NCBI RefSeq assembly: GCF_036785885.1
Contig: NC_092316.1
Location: 50,043,001 to 50,107,000 of the forward strand
Length of the DNA: 64,000 bases
DNA from: Coffea arabica
Taxonomy: Eukaryota > Streptophyta > Magnoliopsida > Gentianales > Rubiaceae
Direction of reading: 5' to 3'
The stretch's first letter is position 1. Each line of letters opens with the position of its first letter. The translations under genes were made by a program, and so were the position numbers. The notes beneath the pieces are model-generated. The model did no database searches, was not told the origin of the DNA, and saw only the letters and a program-made list of their open reading frames with translations. Below are positions 24,269 to 35,399 of the stretch, in pieces.

Positions 24269-27200
24269 ATGGAGTTCAAGAAGGTGAACTTTTCTCTCGA
24301 AGGTTTAGTTGCTGATGTCTCAACCACTCAAGAGACGCAGTATACTGCACCTCTGACAAGGAGTAAGGCCAAGAAGTTAGCAGAGAAGGCCAAGGCGAAC
24401 GTTGTGACTGAAGAAGCAAACCTCAAGATGCTTCTCAATAAGAAAGGAGCCCATGATGAATCTATTGATAGGCCAAGTGATTCGGCTGCCTCTGTGGTGA
24501 TGCCCGTCATGATGACTAACACCACTACTGTGGAAGATCAGATCTCGAATCTAGTCAAAATTGTCGAAGGGCTAGTAGTGCATGCTCAAAGTCAAGATGC
24601 TAAAATAGTCAAACTAATGGCTATGGTGGAAAATATAGGTGAAAGTAGCCTTAGTATGTCCAAACAGAAATCCAAAGTGTCAGATGAAGGTGACTCATCA
24701 TCAAGGGAGAAGGAGAAAGAGGATGCGAAGTCACAAGCCACGAAGGAATTTTCAATCTCCCCTGATGGCACTATTCATGTTGATAATCTGAAGGAGTTTA
24801 TCGAGGGTACAATCAAGGACAAGATTGGTGGAGGTACCAAGTCATATAATGGTTACACCAAACCTTACACCGCTAGAGTGGAAAGTTTGAAAATACCTGT
24901 GGGGTATCAACCTCCAAAATTAGAACAATTTGATGGCAAGGGCAACCCTAAGCAACATATAACACATTTCGTGGAAACTTGTAACAATGCGGGCACTGAT
25001 GGTGACTTGCTCGTTAAGCAGTTTGTTCGCTCGCTGAAGGGTAATGCCTTTGATTGGTACATGGATCTGGAGTCTGGAACCATTGACAGTTGGGAACAGC
25101 TAGAGCATGAATTCCTTAGTCGCTTCTATAGCACAAAGAGAACTGTCAGCATGACTGAACTCTCTAATACACGTCAATGGAAGAGTGAACCTGTCATTGA
25201 TTTTATCGACCGTTGGAGGAATCTAAGCTTAAATTGCAAAGATCGTATTTCTGAATCTTCTGCGATCGAGATGTGCATTCAAGGTATGCACTGGGGACTT
25301 AGATACATCTTACAAGGTGTACAACCAGAAATATTTGATGAATTGTCCACAAAAGTCCATAAGTTGGAGATTAATCTTGATGGACAAGAACCGCCAGTTC
25401 CTGACCCTCACAAGGCCAAAGAGAGACAAGAAGCGAGGAAAGGGGGCAAGCCACCATTTAAGAATGAAAAGAAGGAGGCTATGGCTACAAGTGTAACGCC
25501 CTTTAAGGTTGTTCCCAAAACTGCCAGGAGAGAAGACAACAAGATCAATGCACATCAAGAACAAGGAAAGAGGAAACCAACTCTCAAGGAGATGCAGGAT
25601 AAGGAGTACCCTTTTCTTGATTCTGATATCCCTGGTATATTTGATGATCTGTTAAGTATAAACTTGATCACGCTTCCTGAGATGAAGCGACCCAATGAGG
25701 CTAGGAATACTGACGATCCAAATTACTGTAAGTATCACCGATTGGTTGGGCATCCCATTCAAAAATGCTTTGTCTTCAAGGACAAAGTAATGGAGTTGGC
25801 AAGACAAGGAAAAATTCTCCTTGAAAAAGACAAGGCGAGTGTGAATCAAACGTCCATTGGTTCCCTGCAGTCCATGGAGGATAAAAGGGTCATGGTGCCT
25901 GTATTGCCAACAATTCAATTTGGATCACTTGATCCTATAGAAATCAAACAAGAAGGTGCTTATTCAACTCTTCAGGAACATGTATATAAAGATGAAAATG
26001 CGCTACAGCCTGATGTGGATGATGAAGGGTGGACTCTACTCACGCGAAGAAGGAGGCGAAAGTCTTATCCATCCAATAAGGCGAGCAAGGTCTTAACAAG
26101 AAGTATGGTGACCTGGAAGGAAAAAGAGAAGGACGGGAAGAAAACTAATGACTGTCATAATCTTCAAGGAGGTCGAATCTTCAAGCAAAAGTCGCGAACT
26201 CCTATCACTTTAAAAGAATTTTTGCCAAAAGAATTCTTTGATGTTGATGTGGTCGCAAGTCACACAACGCGAGTAGATCATATCGAGAAACAAAAAGATA
26301 ATGCTCGCGAATCTCTCTGTGAGATGGCCCGTGCGTCCATTGGCAATGAAGAAGGTCGTGTGCTTACCAGCAATGAAGAGGTGAATGTCACAAGTATCAC
26401 TTTTACTAGTGAAGACTTGTTGCTTGGGTCAACACCGCATAACCGTCCTTTGTTTGTGACTGGTTATGCAAAGGAGCAAAAAGTGAATAGAATGTTGATA
26501 GATGGAGGTTCCGCAGTCAATATTCTCCCTTTAAAAACTCTGAAGGAGCTTGGTATCCCGGTTGATGAACTCTCCAATAGCCGACTGATGATTCAAGGCT
26601 TCAATCAAGGAGGGCAAAGAGCTCTTGGGTCACTAAATTTGGAAATAGTCATTGATGACATGACGTCCAGAGCACTGTTGTATGTGATAGATGCTAAAAC
26701 AACATACAATGTATTGTTGGGAAGGCCCTGGATTCATGAAAATGGAGTTGTACCTTCAACTCTTCATCAATGCTTCAAGTACTGGCAAAACGGGGTGGCA
26801 AGAAGTGTGAAAGCTGATGATAATCCTTTCACTGAGGCGGAAGCATATATCGCAGATCCCAAATTTTACATCAAAAGGCACATTGCGAAGGATAAAACTG
26901 AACAACCTCTATCTGGGGATAAAATCCAGAACCCCGAATCTCCAAATGCAAAAGGGGAGAAAGTGATGACTTCGAAATCAAAAGAGGAAGTTCATGAAGA
27001 AACTGATGTTTCATTGCCAAACAATGAATCAGTTGTCTTTCGCTGCCCTCCCAAATCAAGAGTGGAACATGGACAGTCACCTGCAATTCAGCATGAAACT
27101 CTAAAAGATTTGACTCTTCCGATAGCTCATCTTGATACAAAAAGGGCGTCATCTTCTCAACTTAAAATGTCTAACTTTTTAAGCAAAAAATCTGAAGTTG

Positions 27201-27607
27201 AACAAGACGCCGTACCAAAGTCAAGAACTAAAGAAGGTTTTGATCCTATCGCTTATAAGCTTCTCGCTAAGGCTGGATACGATCTCAAAGAATCTGCAGT
27301 GTTAAATGTTTTATCCCGTCAATCTACCAGTGACATGATTCATGGGTTGAATCCTACCCAAAAGATGTTGAAGGAAAAGGGATACGCCGTTGAAAATCCC
27401 AAATTTGGCCTTGGCTACTCCTCTCCTACACCAATCCGCATCAAGATCAATAGAGTTAGTAGCCAATATATTGCTGTAGAGGATGAGTCTTCTCAAATAG
27501 TTGGTAAATCTCAAGCTTTTCATGAAAAGGAGAATAAAATTCCACGGGTATCAGTTTTTAAGAGATTAGGACCACAAAAAAAGATAAAAATCTCAAAACT
27601 CTCATAA
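24269..27607 (+). CDS. gag-pr: Gag-protease polyprotein of the Tat element
   Basis: The frame is open from 24,080, but the likely start is the ATG at 24,269 (MEFKKVNFSLEG), after the LTR and primer site, giving 1,112 residues. A Lys/Glu-rich N-terminal part precedes the retrotransposon gag domain at about residues 210-365 (KLEQFDGKGNPKQHITHF, NAFDWYMDLESG, EFLSRFYSTKR). A degenerate zinc-knuckle-like segment, CKYHRLVGHPIQKC, lies near residue 485. The aspartic protease, with MLIDGGSAVNILP near residue 745 and LLGRPWIHENG about 80 residues later, completes the recognisable part. The C-terminal 350 residues are charged and less conserved. It stops 13 bp before the RT frame, which is in another frame. 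It would form the particle shell and cut the polyprotein. No internal break is seen. Confidence 0.92.
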   Translation: MEFKKVNFSLEGLVADVSTTQETQYTAPLTRSKAKKLAEKAKANVVTEEANLKMLLNKKGAHDESIDRPSDSAASVVMPVMMTNTTTVEDQISNLVKIVEGLVVHAQSQDAKIVKLMAMVENIGESSLSMSKQKSKVSDEGDSSSREKEKEDAKSQATKEFSISPDGTIHVDNLKEFIEGTIKDKIGGGTKSYNGYTKPYTARVESLKIPVGYQPPKLEQFDGKGNPKQHITHFVETCNNAGTDGDLLVKQFVRSLKGNAFDWYMDLESGTIDSWEQLEHEFLSRFYSTKRTVSMTELSNTRQWKSEPVIDFIDRWRNLSLNCKDRISESSAIEMCIQGMHWGLRYILQGVQPEIFDELSTKVHKLEINLDGQEPPVPDPHKAKERQEARKGGKPPFKNEKKEAMATSVTPFKVVPKTARREDNKINAHQEQGKRKPTLKEMQDKEYPFLDSDIPGIFDDLLSINLITLPEMKRPNEARNTDDPNYCKYHRLVGHPIQKCFVFKDKVMELARQGKILLEKDKASVNQTSIGSLQSMEDKRVMVPVLPTIQFGSLDPIEIKQEGAYSTLQEHVYKDENALQPDVDDEGWTLLTRRRRRKSYPSNKASKVLTRSMVTWKEKEKDGKKTNDCHNLQGGRIFKQKSRTPITLKEFLPKEFFDVDVVASHTTRVDHIEKQKDNARESLCEMARASIGNEEGRVLTSNEEVNVTSITFTSEDLLLGSTPHNRPLFVTGYAKEQKVNRMLIDGGSAVNILPLKTLKELGIPVDELSNSRLMIQGFNQGGQRALGSLNLEIVIDDMTSRALLYVIDAKTTYNVLLGRPWIHENGVVPSTLHQCFKYWQNGVARSVKADDNPFTEAEAYIADPKFYIKRHIAKDKTEQPLSGDKIQNPESPNAKGEKVMTSKSKEEVHEETDVSLPNNESVVFRCPPKSRVEHGQSPAIQHETLKDLTLPIAHLDTKRASSSQLKMSNFLSKKSEVEQDAVPKSRTKEGFDPIAYKLLAKAGYDLKESAVLNVLSRQSTSDMIHGLNPTQKMLKEKGYAVENPKFGLGYSSPTPIRIKINRVSSQYIAVEDESSQIVGKSQAFHEKENKIPRVSVFKRLGPQKKIKISKLS

Positions 27608-27620
27608 GAGTAAAGGAAAA

Positions 27621-29444
27621 ATGGCAAAGTCATTGCAAAATCTTGAAGAACCTTCTGATTGGTCTCATAAATTTGGTAGCATCATTCCTTCGAGAATGAG
27701 AAGATGCACAGACCTTGTAATAAAGTGTGGGACTGAATTGAGGGTCAGGGAGCATACCGTGGTGTACACAACACCAAAAGAGGATGATGAAGAGAGTGTT
27801 GCTTCATGCAATCATATAACCATAATTGACGGTGACTCGCCTGAAGAAGAAGATGATGCTGAAGACGCTCCACCTGAATTGGAGGAAGGTGTTAAGGCTA
27901 CGGTGGATGATCTAAAGGAGATCAATCTTGGTACTTCAGAGGACCCGCGTCCAATATACATAAGTGCTTCATTGAGTCCTGACGAAGAGAAGGCATATAT
28001 TGAACTCTTGCGGGAATATCAAGATGTTTTTGCATGGGCTTATAAAGAAATGCCGGGTTTAGATCCAAAAGTGGCCGTCCACCATTTGGCTGTTAAAAAG
28101 GGAGTTCGACCCGTGAAACAAGCACAACGGCGATTTAGACCTGATTTGATTCCGTTGATCGAAATGGAAGTCAATAAACTCATTGAAGCCGGGTTTATTC
28201 GTGAAGTTAAATATCCCACATGGATTTCGAGTATCGTGCCTGTGCGAAAGAAAAATGGACAAATCCGCATCTGCGTCGATTTCAGGGATGTTAACAATGA
28301 TTGTCCCAAAGATGACTTTCCTTTACTGATCACTGAACTCATGATTGATGCAACTACTGGGCATGAAGTTCTGTCATTTATGGATGGCTCTTCTGGATAT
28401 AATCAAATTCGATTGGCACCGGAGGATGAGGAGCTCACTGCATTTCGTACTCCTAAGGGTATTTATTGTTATAAAGTGATGCCCTTTGGTCTCAAAAATG
28501 CTGGTGCCACATATCAAAGAGCAATGCAAAGTATCTTTGACGACATGCTTCATAAGAATATCGAGTGCTATGTGGATGATTTAGTTGTGAAATCAAAGAA
28601 AAGGAGTAATCACTTGGAGGATTTGAGACAAGTTTTCAATCGGTTGAGAAGGTATCAACTCAAAATGAACCCTCTCAAGTGTGCATTTGGAGTCATGTCG
28701 GAAAAATTTCTTGATTTTGTGGTTCGCCATCGAGGCATTGAAATTGATCAGGCCAAAATTGATGCTATATTAAGGATGCCTGAACCTCGTGACATTCATG
28801 AATTGAAAAGTCTTCAAGGGCGATTAGCTTATCTGAGGAGATTTATCTCAAATTTAGCAGGAAGGTGTCAACCATTTAGTCGCTTGATGAAAAAAGATGT
28901 GTCATTTCAATGGGATGAGACATGTAGTAATGCATTCAATAGCATTAAGTCTTATCTTATGAAAGCACCCGTGTTGGCTGCACCTATTCATGGTAAGCCA
29001 TTACTCCTTTATATTGCTGCTCAAGAACGTTCGGTGGGGACATTGCTCGCTCAAGAAAATAATGAAGGAAAGGAGGTTGCACTTTATTATTTAAGCAGAA
29101 TGATGACCCCCAACGAACTGAATTACTCGCCAATTGAAAAGTTGTGTTTAGCCCTTATTTTTGCAATACAGAAGTTAAAGCACTACTTTCAAGCGCATAG
29201 TGTGAGGCTCATTTCCAAGGCGAATCCTATAAAATATGTGATGAGCAGGCCAGTGCTGTCTGACCGTCTAGCTAGATGGTATCTTCAGCTACAACAGTTT
29301 GAGATTATTTATGTGCCTCAGAAAGCTGTGAAAGGACAAGTTCTGGCAGATTTTCTTGCTGATCACCCTATACCTGCTGAATGGGAACTAAGTGATGACC
29401 TACCAGATGAGGATGTACTCCTTATTGAGATTCGTCCACCATGA
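27621..29444 (+). CDS. pol: Reverse transcriptase with first RNase H (pol, part 1)
   Basis: 607 residues, ending at an in-frame TGA (29,442-29,444). The RT has FIREVKYPTWISSIVPVRKK, RICVDFRDVN, MPFGLKNAGATYQR and the catalytic YVDD near residue 317. An RNase H-like domain follows (LLLYIAAQERSVGTLLAQ, ALYYLSRMMTPNELNYSP, IEKLCLALIFAIQKLKHY). It would copy element RNA into DNA. The next pol segment continues in the same frame directly after the stop, so the break is a nonsense mutation in a longer pol gene. Confidence 0.93.
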   Translation: MAKSLQNLEEPSDWSHKFGSIIPSRMRRCTDLVIKCGTELRVREHTVVYTTPKEDDEESVASCNHITIIDGDSPEEEDDAEDAPPELEEGVKATVDDLKEINLGTSEDPRPIYISASLSPDEEKAYIELLREYQDVFAWAYKEMPGLDPKVAVHHLAVKKGVRPVKQAQRRFRPDLIPLIEMEVNKLIEAGFIREVKYPTWISSIVPVRKKNGQIRICVDFRDVNNDCPKDDFPLLITELMIDATTGHEVLSFMDGSSGYNQIRLAPEDEELTAFRTPKGIYCYKVMPFGLKNAGATYQRAMQSIFDDMLHKNIECYVDDLVVKSKKRSNHLEDLRQVFNRLRRYQLKMNPLKCAFGVMSEKFLDFVVRHRGIEIDQAKIDAILRMPEPRDIHELKSLQGRLAYLRRFISNLAGRCQPFSRLMKKDVSFQWDETCSNAFNSIKSYLMKAPVLAAPIHGKPLLLYIAAQERSVGTLLAQENNEGKEVALYYLSRMMTPNELNYSPIEKLCLALIFAIQKLKHYFQAHSVRLISKANPIKYVMSRPVLSDRLARWYLQLQQFEIIYVPQKAVKGQVLADFLADHPIPAEWELSDDLPDEDVLLIEIRPP

Positions 29445-29447
29445 AAG

Positions 29448-30215
29448 ATGTATTTTGATGGTGCGGCTCATCGTCATGGAGTTGGAGCAGGGATTGTATT
29501 CATAACTCCTGATGGAGGGATATTGCTATACTCCTTTACTCTAAGTCAACATTGTTCAAACAATGTCGCTGAGTACCAAGCGCTCATACTCGGACTTGAA
29601 ATAGCTGTCGACATGGAACAGTTGGACATTCAAATCTATGGTGATTCTCTATTGGTGGTCAACCAACTCTTGGGGAGTTATGAAGTCAAAAAGTCCGAGT
29701 TAATTCCGTATCACAAATATGCAACGCGACTTATGAAGCGGCTTGGAGGTGCAAGTATTAAGCATGTTCCTAGAAGGGAAAATAAGCAAGCTGATGCATT
29801 AGCTGTGCTAGCCTCTTCACTTGCCATGCCGGATCATGAGATACAAGTTCGTGTATGCCAAAAGTGGGTAGTCCCATCATTAATTGATGATGAAGGTATT
29901 GAAGGAGGCGACGCTCTTGTGGTCTCAACCTATGAAATTGACAAAGAAGATTGGAGACAACCCCTCGTTGATTATCTCAAGTATCAAAAATTACCTGAGG
30001 AGCAACGTAGGAGAACTGACATCCGTCGCCGTGCCCCTCGTTTTATCTTGTACAAGGACACACTGTACCGAAGATCATTTGAAGGTGTACTGTTGCGCTG
30101 TTTGAGCGAAGACGAGGCATATCGGGCGATACACGAGGCACATTCTGGAATATGTGGAGCTCACCAGTCTGGTCCCAAGTTGTATTTTCGGATTAAAAGG
30201 ATGGGCTACTATTGA
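29448..30215 (+). pseudogene. pol: Second RNase H and start of integrase (pol, part 2)
   Basis: In frame with the RT segment but separated by the TGA at 29,442. It begins MYFDGAAHRHGVGAGIVF, a second RNase H with acidic residues in YFDGA, AEYQALILGLE and IYGDSLLVVNQL; dual RNase H is a mark of Tat elements. The integrase zinc-finger start (HEAHSGICGAH) follows. A second in-frame TGA (30,213-30,215) comes just after RIKRMGYY. Without readthrough this part cannot be made from the RT message. Confidence 0.88.
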
Positions 30216-30221
30216 CCTACT

Positions 30222-31196
30222 ATGGTCAAAGATTGCATAAAATATGCTCAAAGATGTCAAGCTTGCCAGTTTCATGCAAATTACATCCATCAACCACCTG
30301 AGCCGTTACATCCGACCGTTGCTTCTTGGCATTTCGATGCTTGGGGTCTTGATGTTGTGGGGCCATTACCAAAGTCGTCCGGTCAACATTTATATATATT
30401 GGCTGCGACCGACTACTTTTCTAAATGGGCTGAAGCCATACCGCTCAAACAAGTTAGAAAAGAAGATGTGGTGAACTTTATTCGTGTGAATATTATTTAC
30501 CGTTATGGAGTTCCCCGATACATTATAACTGATAACGGGAAATCCTTCTCCAATAGCTTGATGGATAAGTTGTGTGAGAAGTTTCATCTCAAACAACGCA
30601 AGTCATCCATGTATAATGCCCCCGCCAATGGTCTCGCCGAGGCATTCAACAAAATTTTGTGCAACTTGTTGAAGAAAGTGGTGGCCAAATCAAAGAAAGA
30701 TTGGCACGAAAAGATAGGCGAAACTCTTTGGGCTTACCGCACCACATATCGAACTCCAACGCAAGCCACACCATATGCCTTAGTCTATGGCGTAGAAGCT
30801 GTTCTGCCCCTTGAGCAACAAATTCCTTCTTTGAGAATTGCTATCTAAGAAGGGCTCACGGAGGAAGAAAATGTTCGCCTGCGCCTTGAAGAATTGGAAG
30901 CCTTGGATGAAAAGAGATTGGAGGCCCAACAAAATTTGGAATGCTATCAAGCCCGTCTCTCTAGAGCTTTCAATAAGAAAGTCCGGCGTCGCTCCTTTCA
31001 AGTCGGGGACATGGTACTTGCCGTTCGAAGGCCAATAGTTATGACTCATCGCACTAAAGACAAATTCGTCTCTAAATGGGATGGGCCGTACATCGTTCGA
31101 GAAGTCTACACGAATGGCACGTACAAATTGGTGGACAAAGATGGCGTAAAAGTTGGTCCTATAAATGAAAAATTCGTGAAGCTATACATGCCATAA
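30222..31196 (+). pseudogene. pol: Integrase (pol, part 3)
   Basis: In the same frame as the two preceding segments. The zinc-finger Cys pair is in QRCQACQFH; the core has WGLDVVGPLP, ITDNGKSFSN and NGLAEAFNKIL, giving the D, D and E residues. A TAA at 30,846-30,848 after LRIAI breaks the frame once more. The C-terminal part (FNKKVRRRSFQVGDMVLAVR, KWDGPYIVREV) resembles the SH3-like end of gypsy integrases and finishes at a natural TAA at 31,196. The three internal stops are the only breaks I see in pol. Confidence 0.88.
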
Positions 31197-32050
31197 AAAA
31201 AAAAAGTGAAGTACTCCGCGACGCATGAGTCTAAACTGCCTGTTGCTCCAGACCCGCATGAGCTAAAACTGTGGATAACAACCACCAATAGTGTAGCACG
31301 TGGTTAAACTGTTGAAACACTCCACCAAATCTAAGGTGGTAAACAAAAGGATACTCCTGACCCGCAAGAGTTTAAACTGTGAACGGTAGGAACTACGTGT
31401 GACTTGATTCCCATTTGGGATACGTAGGCAGCTTAGAGGACAACTTCTAAGTTCAGTTACAACCCTATAAAACTAAAGTATTTGTCCGGATGATTCTTTT
31501 GACAAAAAAAAAAAAAAGAGAACGTTCATCTTTAAGACAATTCGAATTATTTTGTGACATATACTTGAAAGTGTATTATTCAGATTACCAAATTATTTGG
31601 ATAATTATCTTTTCAAGTATGATCAAAATTATGCAAAGATAGAATTGTTCATACTATGGTTGATAGCCTAAAATGGTGACTATCGAAAGAGCAAGTAAAG
31701 ACGAGGACGTCTGCAAGAATGTGATGAAAAGAAAAAAAGTTTCATTATGAAGTGCTTGTACTCATAGCTGCACGCTTTGAGTAATTAACAAGAGATGAAA
31801 TTTGAAACAAAATAAAAGATGACAACTATTCCTAGAATTCAAATGACGACAGCTCCTTTCGGTTGTTTTCAAGTAATGCTTGCATCTTGTCCAAAGTTTG
31901 ACTCTCCTCAGCAAGTAGGGGCGGGGAATTCTCAATCTTTCAAACTTCGCTTTGTAAGTCGACCATCACGCCTTGCACTCGGGTAAAATCATCTTGTTCT
32001 TCTCGTAACAGTGAAAGCGTCTCCTTCCTGTGAGTATCCAAGAACTCAAG
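31197..32050. other. Tat element spacer between pol and the antisense gene
   Basis: Non-coding. It contains two related blocks with GACCCGCA(T/A)GAG and TAAACTGT (near 31,252 and 31,354), then GATACGTAGGCAGCTTAG near 31,419. It also includes the 3' flank of the antisense gene. Confidence 0.5.
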
Positions 32051-34986
32051 TCACTTCCTCAACTCTACTTCCTCGCGATCGATCTCCTTAAGCTTCAACA
32101 TGTGTGTTAAGATCTTCTCCGCATGTTGTCTCTCCTTACTCTGAGCGTCTCTAAGATGTTGGGTGGCCGTAGAAAGCAACTCATCATATGATTCAGCTGG
32201 AATTTTATTTGAAAGAGAAGATTTCACTGCAACGTAACGAGCTGCATTTGCAAAGAAAACCTTTAAAAGGCCTTGCAAATTTGAGATATCTGTGGCATTG
32301 AAGCTTTGCATTTCCTCCATGATCTCGTTGGCTTTCATTTCAAGAGCTGGCATGCGCTCCAAGGCTGTTTGAGATATCATCACCCTCAAGTTATTCCACA
32401 ACATTTGGATGTAGTCTCGGCGGCATGTTGAGATCACATTTTGGGGGCAAAATTCAGATACTCGAGGTGCCCTTGGCCACGATGGTGGATCAAAAACTTT
32501 GAGTTTCCTTTTGGCCGGTGGAGTCATATGCTCCGCCTTCTGTGCCATGATTTGCTGAGTCACATTTTCATCATCTACTGCCTTTTTGGAATTCTCACTA
32601 GCACCCTTTTGTTGGGTAGAACTGACTACTTGTTTGGCCAAAAGTTCAAATGCAGTAGGTCCTTCAACTGATACTTGACTTGGTTCTCCATCATCAATGA
32701 AGATCAAGTCTTGATCATCCAACTGTAGGCAAAAAAACGTTGTGAGACAAAGCATGAATATGAAATTAACAAGCAAGTTTCAAATGCTAGATTAAAGAAG
32801 GCAAGGAGGGTCCTTACAATATTGGCACGGCTTATACCGGGCACGGATATATCTGGAATGTCTTTAAAAAGTTCTTTAGGATCTAAACCAATGTCATCCA
32901 AGGGGAGAGTCATTACCTTGGACTTCTTGCGCTTCCAATGCTGGTCCGTACTGGTGGATTGCTCATCCTCCTCATTAAAAGGTTCGTTCTTCTTCTTCTC
33001 ATGTGAATCGCAAGAATCATGATCAACAGCTTCCACAATGTTTGAAGGAAGATGAAATGAAGTACCCTTCGAAAATCCTTCATTAGGAGTAAGGTCCTCA
33101 GGGGAAGTAGTCTTGTTGTTTGAATTCGTCAAAATCTCCTTCTCGCTTCTCATAGTCTTTTGCTTCATCTCAAGACTATTGCCAACCTTGGAAGCATTGT
33201 TCAGATTTGCAAGTTCCTTCTCTTTCGACTTCTTCTGCTCCCCATTTGATTGGACACTCTTAATCAAAACATTACGCCCTTTGAGGAGATGATCATCATG
33301 CACCATAGCCCACCATGTTTGAAAGCCTGAAGATGTGTGTTTGCTAGCATTCAAGGGATAGCTAGGAAAAAGTACCTTTGACTCTGTTTTACTACGAATG
33401 GCAGTGCGCCAGAGTATTCTGCTCAAGTCATGACTTGTGGAACGAACACCTGCTCCGAGTTCCTGTGGAGGAACTTGATAAAATCCGAATTGTCGCGCAA
33501 ATCTGTATGGACTGTATGGCTCAACAAGGAAATCCCCTTCAGCAAGCGAAACTAAGTAATTTGAGCAGGCGCTTACAAAATAACTTAGTTCGAAATTCGC
33601 TAATTTGCCATTGTCAATAAAAAGTTCATTGCGATTCTTCACAAGAGAAGTGATTCCCCAAGTTGCTTTGTCTCCCTGATGAATGAGGTCGCGAGCACTA
33701 TTTTCATCAAAGTATCGTGCGCCACCCTCTCCAGAATAGTTGGCCATGGTGGGTCCAGGCATGGTATTTGGAGTCGAATAATGGGTAGAGAAATAACTCG
33801 CTAACCAAGCATATACGTAGTGCACCGGAAAAGCCGCACGTGCACACCCTGGGGTAGCTGAGTTTGAAATCTTGCCAAGCCCACGGTATATATTTAGCAG
33901 GACAGGAACAGCAAGGCAAGTCTTACGACTGGCAGCCATCATACTAGCCATTTTGAAAGTAGATGGTCTAATATAATGGAGGTCCTCATCTGGTAAAGCA
34001 AAGACACAGAGCCAACAAGATATAAATGCTGCAAGATAAGTCTCTTCCCGCAAGTGAAGTTTAACTCCGATGGTGTCAAATACGCCATTGTCTTGACTTG
34101 AAAATTTGCGTGGTTGTCCAATTTTGCCATCCGGATTTTGGGTCGCTTGAGCACGAGATGCCCTCTTTATCCTTCTCTGCTTTGGCTTTGAGTACCTGCT
34201 TTTGCCTTTAAACCAGAACTTAATCCATTGGGCAGCAGAAACTCCAGCCTTGTTGGATTCTCCATGTTGAAGATGATGTAAGGCTGCGAACAAATACTCA
34301 CAACTTTGTGGAATATGCCTTAATTTCTTTTCATTTACTCCAGTCAACTCCTCCGCGCATGGAATTACCTCTTCATAGATACCCCCGATGATTGGAAGTC
34401 CTCCTAACTTGTGCAAGTCCCAAAGTGAGAGAGACAATTCCCCGACAGATGTATGCAAGGTATTGGTATCCGAACACCACGCCTCGCAGAATGCCCTAAG
34501 TACATGGGGATTCCTGTCATATGTGAAAAGTGAAGCATATAAGGCGTCAAACAAATAATTTTCACGGAGCACTTGTTTGCTTCTGCCGAGGATATCCTCC
34601 AACCACTCCCAGTAATTCTCGATGTAACCAAATGCACCATTGAGTCTCAAGGAAGGACCCCAGTGTGCATCTCCGTCTATGATCCGCCTGCCAAGGGTCT
34701 GAAAGGGAGTTGTCCTTGGCTCCTTACTGTGAATAAGGGATCTCAAGGAGTGGACTTTCGTGCCGTCATCCTGAGAAAGTTCAAGTGACCAGTCCTTCAA
34801 TTCTGGGTACTGGTGAGAAGGCCACTTACCAGAGTAAGATCCTTGTATAGGGGGATGCACTAATAATTTCGTTCCTTTATCACCAGAGTCACCATCGCTG
34901 TCGGCGATAAGGAGATACTTTTCGTCTGAAGACGTGACTTCCTTGAAAATCACCATCGTATCAAGATCAACCTGCAGCGAAAGCAA
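32051..34986 (-). CDS. Plant-mobile-domain protein, antisense in the Tat element
   Basis: Two exons on the strand opposite gag-pol: 34986-32818 and 32722-32051. The 95-bp intron has GTAAGG and CTACAG ends, and the joined frame is exact (723 plus 223 codons, 946 residues). The first ATG may be at 34,986 or, more likely, 34,956 (MVIFKEVTSSDEK), because a good acceptor (TTTCGCTGCAG) lies between them; a 5' exon could then lie in the repeat region upstream. The plant mobile domain covers about residues 85-540: WGPSLRLNGAFGYIENYWEW, LFDALYASLFTYDR, FCEAWCSDTNTLHTSVGELS, LWDLHKLGGLPIIGGIYEE, ETYLAAFISCWLCVFALPDE. A Lys/Ser-rich linker and a C-terminal helical region follow. Such domains occur in plant transposable elements and in host MAIN/MAIL1-type proteins. 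The frame is intact although pol is not. Confidence 0.85.
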
Positions 34987-35078
34987 GAAAAGGAAAATTT
35001 GGTTAAAATAGCAGGAGTGAAAGTAGTAAAAAGGCTTCTTGAATTTTGGGGAATTTTCATTGAATTAGGTAATCGTGT

Positions 35079-35312
35079 CTCCTTCATGTACTCCTCAAGC
35101 CATAATAGGCTTTCGTGGGAGTTTGCGGTTGCACCTTCTTCAAATTTTGGCTGCGCCATCTCCTTCATGTACTCCTCAAGCCATAATAGGCTCTCGTGGG
35201 AGTTTGCGGTTGCGCCTTCTTCAAATTTTGGTCGCGCCATCTCCTTCACGTACTCCTCAAGCCATAATATGACTCTCGTGGGAGTTTGCGGTTGCGCCTT
35301 CTTCAAATTGAG
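35079..35312 (-). repeat. Three tandem 81-bp coding repeats
   Basis: Units start at 35,079, 35,160 and 35,241 (CTCCTTCATGTACTCCTCAA). On the minus strand they stay open and encode a 27-residue unit with the core LWLEEYMKEMAQPKFEEGA. They lie in an open frame (34,950-35,399) just upstream of the plant-mobile-domain gene and could be its 5' exon. Confidence 0.88.
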
Positions 35313-35399
35313 TGTCCACCGTGCATGTTGTAACGAGGGATCCTTCCTTCGTGGCAAAAAAAAAAAAAAAAAGTGGCATTGACAAGAAATAAAAGCCAT

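Noticed and set aside
25310-28342. Minus-strand open frames under gag and RT
   Set aside because: Shadows of the strongly supported gag and RT coding frames.
35079-35312. CRISPR-like array
   Set aside because: Three contiguous 81-bp repeats without unique spacers, in a plant genome; an ordinary tandem repeat.
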